Source: Rhizobium sp. (GTDB taxonomy: Bacteria; Pseudomonadota; Gammaproteobacteria; Burkholderiales; Thiobacillaceae). From it: a stretch of 50,080 nt of DNA. A program made the position numbers and the translations under genes. The notes under the pieces were generated by a model. That model was given only the letters and a program-made list of their open reading frames with translations. It had not been told where the DNA came from and searched no databases. Position 1 is the first letter of the stretch. The number at the start of each line of letters is the position of its first letter. Positions 35,524 to 42,953 of this stretch are shown here, piece after piece. The DNA is taken from positions 1-50,080 of the forward strand of contig JAIBEL010000022.1 of assembly GCA_019459285.1 (NCBI GenBank), in the 5' to 3' direction.

Positions 35524-37193
35524 GCCGCGAACTGTTCAAGTTCAAGGGGGGCGTGCATCCCCCCGAGCACAAGACAGAATCCACTTCGCGCCCGATTCAT
35601 GCCGCACCGCTGCCGAAGAAACTGGTCATCCCCTTGCGCCAGCACATCGGCAACCCGGCCAAGCCGGTGGTCGAGATTGGCGAACGGGTCCTGAAGGGCC
35701 AGATGATCGCAGCCGCCGACGGTTATATCTCGACGGCCATCCATGCCTCCAGTTCGGGCACGGTCGTGGCCATCGACCTGCAACCGGTCCCGCATATCTC
35801 CGGCCTGCCCGATCTGTGCATCACGATCGAAACCGACGGTCGCGACGAATGGGTGGCGCATGCTCCGCTCGACTACCAGGCGATGGAACCCTCTCAGCTG
35901 CGCATGCAACTGCGCGACCTGGGACTGGCCGGTCTCGGCGGCGCGGTCTTTCCCAGCGCGGTCAAGCTCGATCCCGGCGCCTCCCGCGACTGCCCTACGC
36001 TCATCATCAACGGCGGCGAATGCGAGCCGTGGATCACCTGCGACGACATGCTGATGCGCCACCACGCCGACGAAATCCTGCAGGGCGTGGCGATCATGCG
36101 CCATCTGCTGGGCAGCACCGACATCCTCGTCGGCATCGAGGACAACAAACCCGAAGCGCTGGATTCAATGCGCTCCGCTGCCGCTAAGCTGGATTTCGCG
36201 GTGGAGGTAGTCGCGGTGCCGGCGCGCTACCCGGGCGGCGGCGCCAAGCAGATGATCGAGACGCTGACCGGCAAGCAGGTCCCGTCCGGCAAACTCTCCA
36301 CCGACATCGGCATCCAGGTCTTCAACGTCGGCACCAGCTATGCGCTGGCGCGTGCGATACACCATGGCGAACCGCTGATCTCGCGCCTGGTCACCGTCAC
36401 CGGCCACGTGCTGCGCCCGCAGAACTTCGAGGTCCTGATCGGCACCCCGATGCACACGCTGATCACCCTGGCGGGCGATCGTGACGGCACCACCGGGGTG
36501 CTGATGGGCGGACCGATGATGGGCGTACCGATGCCTGATCTAGACGTGCCGGTGGTCAAGGCCACCAACTGCATCCTGGTCAAATCAAAGGAACTGTTCC
36601 CGCCCCTGCCCAAGGCCCTGCCATGCATCCGCTGCACCCGCTGCGCCGACGCCTGCCCGGCCGAGCTGCAGCCGCAGGAACTGTTTCGTTTCGCCAAGGC
36701 GGGCGACTTCGGGCGTGCGCAGGAATACCACCTGTTCGACTGCATCGAATGCGGCTGCTGCAGCTATGTCTGCCCCAGCCATATTCCGCTGGTCGATTTC
36801 TATCGTTACGCCAAGAGCGAGATCTGGGCGCGCGAGAAGGATAAGCGTGCTGCCGACCTGGCACGCGAGCGCCACGAATTCCGGCAGTTCCGGCAGGAAC
36901 GGGAGAAAAAGGAAAAGGCCGAGAAGCTCGCCGCCAAAGCACAGACCAAACGTGCCGAACTCGCGGCCGTCCCTGCCGCCGAAGGCGCCGCGGTCAGCGA
37001 TGCCGACGCCAAGAAAGCGTTGATCGCCGCTGCGCTGGCACGCGCGCAGGCAAAAAAATCCGACGCCGCGCCCAAAAACGTCGATCAATTGACCCCCGTG
37101 CAGCTGCATCAGATCGAGGAGATCGAGGCCCGTCGGACTAAAATCCGCGAACTGGCGCGCAAACCGCTGGAACCCGAAGAGAAGAACCCCTGA
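35520..37193 (+). CDS. rnfC: Rnf/Rsx complex subunit C (NADH- and FMN-binding)
   Basis: 557 residues. The N-terminal flavin/NADH module resembles NuoF (GGGAKQMIETLTGKQVPSG; NVGTSYALARAIHHGEPL), followed by two 4Fe-4S motifs CIRCTRCADACP and CIECGCCSYVCP. The last 110 residues are a Lys/Ala/Glu-rich coiled-coil-like tail (from about REKDKRAADLARERHEF), a common RnfC extension. Peripheral membrane subunit that exchanges electrons with NAD(H). Its stop overlaps rnfD (TGATG). Confidence 0.95.
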   Translation: MSRELFKFKGGVHPPEHKTESTSRPIHAAPLPKKLVIPLRQHIGNPAKPVVEIGERVLKGQMIAAADGYISTAIHASSSGTVVAIDLQPVPHISGLPDLCITIETDGRDEWVAHAPLDYQAMEPSQLRMQLRDLGLAGLGGAVFPSAVKLDPGASRDCPTLIINGGECEPWITCDDMLMRHHADEILQGVAIMRHLLGSTDILVGIEDNKPEALDSMRSAAAKLDFAVEVVAVPARYPGGGAKQMIETLTGKQVPSGKLSTDIGIQVFNVGTSYALARAIHHGEPLISRLVTVTGHVLRPQNFEVLIGTPMHTLITLAGDRDGTTGVLMGGPMMGVPMPDLDVPVVKATNCILVKSKELFPPLPKALPCIRCTRCADACPAELQPQELFRFAKAGDFGRAQEYHLFDCIECGCCSYVCPSHIPLVDFYRYAKSEIWAREKDKRAADLARERHEFRQFRQEREKKEKAEKLAAKAQTKRAELAAVPAAEGAAVSDADAKKALIAAALARAQAKKSDAAPKNVDQLTPVQLHQIEEIEARRTKIRELARKPLEPEEKNP

Positions 37194-38221
37194 TGCCCTC
37201 TCCATTCATTCTTGACCGCAGCAGCGTCACCCAGGTCATGGCCTGGGTGCTGGCGGCTTTGCTGCCCGGCATCGCAACCTACGTCTGGCTGTTCGGGCCG
37301 GGCATCCTCGTCACGCTGTCGCTCGCCACCGCCACGGCGCTGGCTGCCGAAGCGGCCATGCTGAAGACGCGCGGCTACCCGGTCAAACCCTTCCTCGCCG
37401 ATTTGAGCGCCATCGTCACCGCCTGGCTGCTGGCGCTGTCGCTGCCCTCGCTGGCGCCGTGGTGGCTGATCGTTACCGGCACGCTGTTCGCCATCGTGGT
37501 GGCCAAGCACCTGTATGGCGGGCTGGGCCAGAACATCTTCAACCCGGCCATGGTCGGCTACGCCGTGCTGATCGTGTCCTTCCCGGTTCAGATGACGCAT
37601 TGGGCCGGCCCGAACGAACTGACGTCGGTGCACCTCACGCTGGCACAAAGCGCAACGGTCATTTTCGGCGGCGACGTGCCCCGGGCCACGCTGGACGCCG
37701 TCACCATGGCCACCCCGCTGGATGCGTTGCGAACCGGCCTGCTGCAGCAACTGACGGTCGACGAAGTGATGACGCACCCGATTTTCGGTCATTACGGCGG
37801 CGTCGGCTTCGAGTGGCTGGCGGGCGCGTTCCTGCTGGGCGGCCTGCTGTTGTGGGCCTTGCGCATCATCAGCTGGCAGGTGCCGTTGGCCTTTCTGGCC
37901 GGCATCTGGCTCACCGCCGGCTTCCTGAACTTCTTCGACGCCGGTCGGTTCGGCCCGCCCTGGTTTCACCTGTTCGCGCCGTCGGTCATGCTGGGTGCCT
38001 TCTTCATCGCCACCGACCCGGTGTCGGGCGCGACCACGCCGCGCGGCAAACTGGTCTTCGGCTTGGGCGCTGGGTTTCTCACCATGGCCATCCGCACCTG
38101 GGGCGGCTTCCCGGACGGCGTGGCCTTCGCCATCCTGCTGATGAACCTGTGCGTGCCGCTGATCGACCAGTACACCCAACCGCGCATCTATGGCGGTGCC
38201 GACAAGGAACCGCGCGCGTGA
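37193..38221 (+). CDS. rnfD: Rnf/Rsx complex subunit D
   Basis: 342 residues with about nine to ten helices, NqrB/RnfD family. The covalent-FMN site is SGATTPRG (Thr in the SGAT motif). GLGQNIFNPAMVGYAVLIVSFP is a typical RnfD stretch. Together with RnfG it carries the covalently bound flavins and lies on the ion pathway. Its stop overlaps the rnfG start (GTGA). Confidence 0.94.
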   Translation: MPSPFILDRSSVTQVMAWVLAALLPGIATYVWLFGPGILVTLSLATATALAAEAAMLKTRGYPVKPFLADLSAIVTAWLLALSLPSLAPWWLIVTGTLFAIVVAKHLYGGLGQNIFNPAMVGYAVLIVSFPVQMTHWAGPNELTSVHLTLAQSATVIFGGDVPRATLDAVTMATPLDALRTGLLQQLTVDEVMTHPIFGHYGGVGFEWLAGAFLLGGLLLWALRIISWQVPLAFLAGIWLTAGFLNFFDAGRFGPPWFHLFAPSVMLGAFFIATDPVSGATTPRGKLVFGLGAGFLTMAIRTWGGFPDGVAFAILLMNLCVPLIDQYTQPRIYGGADKEPRA

Positions 38222-38868
38222 GCATGACGGCTGCCACCCGCAACGCGTTCCGCACAGGAATCGTCCTGTTGCTGTTTGCGCTCGTCGGTACGGCAATGCT
38301 GGCATTCACCCACGACCGGACCGAACCCGTCATCACCCGCAGCCAGCAGGCCGAGAAACTCGCACTCATCAACCAGGTGCTGCCCACGTCGTCCTACGAC
38401 AACGATCTGCTGGCCAGCCGGCAGGACCTGCCGCCGGACGATCTCCTGGGCACGCGCCAGCCTTCCGCCCTGTGGATCGCCCGCCGCGGCGGACAGGCCA
38501 CTGCAGTGGTGCTGGAAGCCGTCGCGCCGGACGGCTATGCTGGCGATATCGCCCTGCTGATCGGCATCGACATCGACGGCAAGGTGATCGGCGTGCGCGT
38601 CACGGCTCACCATGAAACGCCTGGCCTTGGCGACTACATCGACCGCACCAAAAGCGCCTGGATCGACCAGTTTTCCGGCAAGTCGCTGACCGATCCCGAG
38701 TCCAAGCGCTGGAAAGTCGCCAAGGACGGGGGGACGTTTGATGCCCGCGCTGGTGCCACCATCACCCCGCGCGCCGTGGTCAAGGCCGTCAAGAGCGCGC
38801 TCGATTATTTTGCGCGGCACCGTGCGGCTTTTGCTGCTCCACCCGCCACGAAGGAGAAGAAGGCATGA
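38218..38868 (+). CDS. rnfG: Rnf/Rsx complex subunit G (FMN-binding)
   Basis: 216 residues: one N-terminal helix (FRTGIVLLLFALVGTAMLAF) and a periplasmic FMN-binding domain with HHETPGLGDYID and the covalent-FMN motif GATITPRAV (Thr in S/A-GAT). GTG 38218, giving a 4-base overlap with rnfD, is preferred; ATG 38224 is the alternative. Overlaps rnfE by ATGA. Confidence 0.93.
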   Translation: MSMTAATRNAFRTGIVLLLFALVGTAMLAFTHDRTEPVITRSQQAEKLALINQVLPTSSYDNDLLASRQDLPPDDLLGTRQPSALWIARRGGQATAVVLEAVAPDGYAGDIALLIGIDIDGKVIGVRVTAHHETPGLGDYIDRTKSAWIDQFSGKSLTDPESKRWKVAKDGGTFDARAGATITPRAVVKAVKSALDYFARHRAAFAAPPATKEKKA

Positions 38869-39542
38869 TGACGATGAGCGAATTCCGCAGCCTGTTCCAC
38901 AACGGGCTTATCAAGCAGAACACCGGTCTCGTGCAACTGCTCGGGCTGTGCCCGCTGCTGGCGATCAGCAACAACGTGGTCAATGCACTGTCGCTGGGAC
39001 TGGCTACGACGATGGTGATGGCAGCATCCAGCGGTGCGGTGTCGAGCGTGCGCCATTTCGTACCGAATGAAATCCGCATCCCGGTGTTCGTCCTCATCAT
39101 CGCGGCACTGGTCACGGTGATCGACCTGGCGATGAACGCCTTCGTGCATCCGCTTTATCTGGTGCTGGGGATTTTCATTCCGCTCATCACCACCAACTGC
39201 ATTGTGCTGGCACGTGCTGACGCGTTTGCCGCCAAGAATCACCCGCTGCACAGCGTGGTCGACGCCATTTCCATGGGGCTGGGCCTCACGCTGGTACTGA
39301 TCGTGCTGGGTGCGATTCGCGAGCTCGCCGGCAAGGGTACGCTGCTCTCCGGCATCGATATGGTGTTCGGCCAGGCTGCCCAGGGATGGGTGCTGCATAT
39401 CCTGCCCCACTATCAGGGTTTTCTGCTGGCGATCCTGCCCCCCGGCGCCTTCATCGCCCTGGGACTGCTGATCGCGGCCAACAATTGGTACAAGGCACGT
39501 GCCGTCCAGCGCGTCCGTGCCGCCGTGCCGATGGCGGCATGA
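38865..39542 (+). CDS. rnfE: Rnf/Rsx complex subunit E
   Basis: 225 residues, six helices, homologous to RnfA in an inverted arrangement: GLIKQNTGLVQLLGLCPLLAISNN and FIPLITTNCIVLARADAFA carry the paired cysteines of the membrane [2Fe-2S] cluster. Completes the ABCDGE set. ATG 38865 overlaps the rnfG stop; a third Met at residue 4 is an equally plausible start. Its stop overlaps the small basic protein gene (ATGA). Confidence 0.94.
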   Translation: MMTMSEFRSLFHNGLIKQNTGLVQLLGLCPLLAISNNVVNALSLGLATTMVMAASSGAVSSVRHFVPNEIRIPVFVLIIAALVTVIDLAMNAFVHPLYLVLGIFIPLITTNCIVLARADAFAAKNHPLHSVVDAISMGLGLTLVLIVLGAIRELAGKGTLLSGIDMVFGQAAQGWVLHILPHYQGFLLAILPPGAFIALGLLIAANNWYKARAVQRVRAAVPMAA

Positions 39543-39691
39543 AGCCGCCGCTGAAAAGGCGCGTCCCCAAACCGCGCAACCCGTTTGTTGCGCTGGCCAT
39601 TGCCCGCAAGGCCGGCAAACACGACAAAACGCCCCGCGCCCGGCGGCAGGCCGAAAAACAGGCCCTGAGAAAACGCCTGGAAGACCAGTGA
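39539..39691 (+). CDS. 50-aa basic protein between rnfE and nth
   Basis: MKPPLKRRVPKPRNPFVALA followed by IARKAGKHDKTPRARRQAEKQALRKRLEDQ. 17 of 50 residues are Arg or Lys. ATGA overlap with rnfE and a 10-base gap to nth strongly suggest a translated member of this operon. The strong positive charge hints at nucleic-acid or membrane-surface binding. No family recognised with certainty; it was missed as an independent gene only because of its size. Confidence 0.65.
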   Translation: MKPPLKRRVPKPRNPFVALAIARKAGKHDKTPRARRQAEKQALRKRLEDQ

Positions 39692-39701
39692 TTCCGCCAC
39701 G

Positions 39702-40364
39702 ATGAACGCCGCCAAACGCCACGAAATCTTCAGCCGCCTGCGCGCGGCCAACCCGCATCCCACCACCGAGCTCGAGTACAAAACGCCGTTCGAACTGCTG
39801 GTGGCCGTGGTGCTGTCGGCGCAAGCCACCGACAAGGGGGTGAACCTGGCGACGCGCAGGCTGTTTCCAGTGGCCAACACACCTGAGGCGATCCATGCGC
39901 TGGGGGAAGCCGGCCTCGCCGACTACATCAGGACCATCGGACTCTACAAGAGCAAGGCCAGGCACCTCATCGCCGCCTGCCGGATGCTGGTCGAGCTGCA
40001 CGGCAGCCAGGTGCCGGCCGAACGCGCGGCCCTCGAGGCGCTGCCCGGCGTGGGGCGCAAGACGGCCAACGTAATCCTCAACACCGCGTTCGGCCAGCCG
40101 ACGATGGCGGTCGACACCCACATCTTCCGCGTCGCCAACCGTACCGGGCTGGCGCCCGGCAAGACGGTACTGGAAGTGGAAAAGAAGCTGCTCAAGACCA
40201 TCCCGCCGGAATTCCGCGTCGACGCGCACCACTGGTTGATCCTGCACGGGCGCTACGTGTGCCAGGCACGCAAGCCGAAATGCGGCGAATGCATCATCGC
40301 GGATCTGTGCGAATTCAAGGGCAAGCTGGTTGCGCCGGCTCCGCTCCGGGCACGCCGCGGCTGA
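39702..40364 (+). CDS. nth: Endonuclease III
   Basis: 220 residues; DNA glycosylase/AP lyase for oxidised pyrimidines. The helix-hairpin-helix LPGVGRKTANVIL carries the catalytic Lys, VDTHIFRVANR the catalytic Asp, and CQARKPKCGECIIADLC the C-x6-C-x2-C-x5-C [4Fe-4S] site. Sits after rnf as in many proteobacteria. The stop overlaps the DUF1841 start by one base (TGATG). Confidence 0.96.
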   Translation: MNAAKRHEIFSRLRAANPHPTTELEYKTPFELLVAVVLSAQATDKGVNLATRRLFPVANTPEAIHALGEAGLADYIRTIGLYKSKARHLIAACRMLVELHGSQVPAERAALEALPGVGRKTANVILNTAFGQPTMAVDTHIFRVANRTGLAPGKTVLEVEKKLLKTIPPEFRVDAHHWLILHGRYVCQARKPKCGECIIADLCEFKGKLVAPAPLRARRG

Positions 40365-40798
40365 TGTTCAATCCCAGCCGCGACCAGGTCCGCCAGTTCT
40401 TCTTCGATGTATGGGCGAAGTACCGGGCCGGCCAGCCGCTGGCGGGGGCGGAGCAGCCGGCGCTCGATGCCGTGCTGGCGCATCCCGAATACCACGCCCT
40501 GCTCGACCAGCCCGATCGTTACCGGGAGCGTGACTACCTGCCGGAATCCGGCGAAACCAACCCTTTCCTGCACCTTTCCATGCACCTGGCGATCGCCGAG
40601 CAGGTGTCCGTCGACCAGCCGCCCGGCATCCGCGAACGCTATCAGCGCCTGCTCAAGCGGTATGGCAACGCCATGGACGTGCAGCATGACGTCATGGACT
40701 GCCTCGGGGAAATGATCTGGCAGGTTCAGCGCCATCAGACGGCGTTCGATTCGGCAGCCTACCTGGACTGCCTGGACCGCAAGCTCGGCGACGCGTAG
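40364..40798 (+). CDS. DUF1841 family protein
   Basis: 144 residues starting MFNPSRDQVRQFFFDVWAKYR; the conserved block NPFLHLSMHLAIAEQVSVDQPPGIRERY and HDVMDCLGEMIWQVQR mark DUF1841. Soluble, helical; His-rich helices could bind metal, but function is unknown. It overlaps nth and closes the rnf-nth operon. Confidence 0.88.
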   Translation: MFNPSRDQVRQFFFDVWAKYRAGQPLAGAEQPALDAVLAHPEYHALLDQPDRYRERDYLPESGETNPFLHLSMHLAIAEQVSVDQPPGIRERYQRLLKRYGNAMDVQHDVMDCLGEMIWQVQRHQTAFDSAAYLDCLDRKLGDA

Positions 40799-40990
40799 CG
40801 GGCCCCGGCGGCCGATATCAAATCCGCGAAAGCGGCCTTCATTTTGTCGAAATCCTGTCGTTATCACTGATGACAGTTTGACACCGCCGGAAAAAAGCTC
40901 ACCGCTGGCGTCGGTTCTGACTCGACCGTTTTGATTCGGGGCCGCCCAGAGACGGGCCGCCACTAACGTTTGCTTCGCCACTAATAAACG

Positions 40991-42904
40991 ATGACACAGG
41001 CTGAACAACTGAAACTCAGCGGCCAACTGCCCTCGCCTCGCGGGGTCGCACTGGCGATACTTGAGCTATCCAGACGCGAAAATGCGACCTTGGGTGAAAT
41101 TGCACGCGTCGTGCAGACCGACCCCGCCTTGTCCGGGCGGCTGATCAAACTGGCCAATACCGCTTCGCACGTCGCACGACCGGTGGTCTCGATTCAGGAA
41201 GCCGTCGTCCGCCAGGGCATGGCAACGGTGCGCCATCTGGCCTTGGGTTTTTCGCTGGTCGACCAGTACCGCGACGGCGCCTGCGAGGCATTCGACTACA
41301 AGGGATACTGGTCGCACTCCCTGCTGATGGCGCTGTGCATGCAGGCCCTCGGGACGCGGGTGCATGTGGCGGCTGCGGACGAACTGTTCGTCTGCGGCCT
41401 GCTGGCGCAGATAGGAAAGCTGGCGCTGGCGACGGCCTATCCCGACGAATACAACGCGGTCCTGCTGGCACAGCAGGCCGACCCCGCGCAAGCGCTCATC
41501 ACCCTGGAACGGTCCCGCCTGGAAACCGACCATGTCGAAATGGGTACCGTCATGATGGCCGACTGGGGCATGCCCAGGACCTTCACCGAGCCGCTTACCC
41601 ATTACGAAGAATCGGACCATCCAGGCTTCCCCCATGATTCGCGCGCCAACAGTCTGGTCCTGATGCTGCGCCTGTCGCACCAACTGGCCGACCTTGGGCA
41701 GATCGATGCCGGCGCACGGCCCGACCTGCTGAAGGACTGGATGGCGAAGGCCGTTGCGCTCGACATTTTCCCGGAAACGGCCGGCAGCTTTGTCGACGAC
41801 GTCATCCATCACTGGCGGGAATGGAGCGAGCTGCTGAAGATCCCGGCTGTCGCGCTTCCGTCGTTTGCCGAGATCTGCCACGGCCACCACGAAGCCGAAG
41901 GCCAGGCCCATGACGGCGACATGGCGGATACCGAAATGCCCTTGCGCATCGTGGTGGCGGACAGCGATGCCGCCCGCCGTCGCCACATCATGGCCTTGCT
42001 GGTCGAGAACAGCGAGCATACGGTCTATCCGGCCGAGAACGGGAACGCCGCGCTGGCCCTGGCGATGGAAGTGCTGCCCCATGTCATCATCGCGCATTAC
42101 GAGCTGCCCCTGCTCGATGGCCTGGAATTGTGCCAGGCCCTGCGGGCCACCGATGAAGGCCGACGCATGCATATTCTGATGACGTCCGACGAGCACGGCG
42201 AAGAACAGCTGAACCGCGCCTATGAAGCCGATGCCGATGGCTATCTGCCCAGCAACCTCAGTTCCAAGGGCCTGCATACCCGCCTGCGTGCCGCACAGCG
42301 CATGATCCATCTGCAAACCGCCTGGGAAAAGGACCGTGCGCAACTGCGCCAGATCGCAGCCGAACTGGCGGTGGCCAACCGCCGGCTGGCCAACGCGGCG
42401 CTCACCGACCTGCTGACCGGGCTGCCGAACCGCCGCTCGGCCATGGACCAGCTCGAACAGGCCTGGAGCGCCGCTTCTCGCTCAGGCCAGCCGATTGCCG
42501 TGATGGTGGTCGATATCGATCATTTCAAGCATATCAACGACACCTATGGCCATGCCGCCGGGGACCGGGTGTTGCGCGAAGCCGCCGCCATCCTGCGTGC
42601 CTCGGCGCGTCGCGAGGACAGCGTCTGCCGTATCGGCGGCGAGGAATTCCTGGTCATTTGCCCCAACACCGATCTCAACGCCGCAATGCAGTCGGCCGAA
42701 CGCCTGCGTGCGAACCTGAGCGCCAAGCGGATCACCATCGGAAACACGGAAAGAACGCTCACCGTCAGCATCGGGGTGGCCACGCGCGAATCCGTCACCG
42801 GCGACATCGACGCGCTGGTCAGCATCGCCGACCAGGCGCTCTATGCCGCCAAGGAAGCGGGGCGCAACAAAGTCTGCACCCGGCAGCACAGCGTATTCCA
42901 TTGA
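40991..42904 (+). CDS. HDOD / degenerate receiver / GGEEF diguanylate cyclase
   Basis: 637 residues, no membrane helix. An N-terminal HDOD domain (LPSPRGVALAILELSRREN; VCGLLAQIGKLAL, about 10-300) is followed by a receiver-like domain (about 320-440) and a GGDEF domain. The cyclase motif GGEEF is at 549-553 with an RxxD I-site (RRED) five residues earlier, so it should be active and feedback-regulated. In the receiver the phosphoacceptor Asp is H369 (IIAHYELPLLDG) and the conserved Lys of the K-P motif is a Ser (YLPSN). It cannot be phosphorylated in the standard way and probably senses by ligand or protein contact. Confidence 0.93.
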   Translation: MTQAEQLKLSGQLPSPRGVALAILELSRRENATLGEIARVVQTDPALSGRLIKLANTASHVARPVVSIQEAVVRQGMATVRHLALGFSLVDQYRDGACEAFDYKGYWSHSLLMALCMQALGTRVHVAAADELFVCGLLAQIGKLALATAYPDEYNAVLLAQQADPAQALITLERSRLETDHVEMGTVMMADWGMPRTFTEPLTHYEESDHPGFPHDSRANSLVLMLRLSHQLADLGQIDAGARPDLLKDWMAKAVALDIFPETAGSFVDDVIHHWREWSELLKIPAVALPSFAEICHGHHEAEGQAHDGDMADTEMPLRIVVADSDAARRRHIMALLVENSEHTVYPAENGNAALALAMEVLPHVIIAHYELPLLDGLELCQALRATDEGRRMHILMTSDEHGEEQLNRAYEADADGYLPSNLSSKGLHTRLRAAQRMIHLQTAWEKDRAQLRQIAAELAVANRRLANAALTDLLTGLPNRRSAMDQLEQAWSAASRSGQPIAVMVVDIDHFKHINDTYGHAAGDRVLREAAAILRASARREDSVCRIGGEEFLVICPNTDLNAAMQSAERLRANLSAKRITIGNTERTLTVSIGVATRESVTGDIDALVSIADQALYAAKEAGRNKVCTRQHSVFH

Positions 42905-42905
42905 C

Positions 42906-42927
42906 CCTGTCCGCACCTGCGGACAGG
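42906..42927. terminator. Bidirectional hairpin between convergent genes
   Basis: CCTGTCCGC (42906-42914), ACCT loop, GCGGACAGG (42919-42927): a perfect 9-bp stem just after the cyclase stop and 27 bases before the end of the converging acetyltransferase gene. No clear T-run on either side. Confidence 0.45.
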
Positions 42928-42953
42928 CACCTGTCTCAAATCCATTCTGCCCG

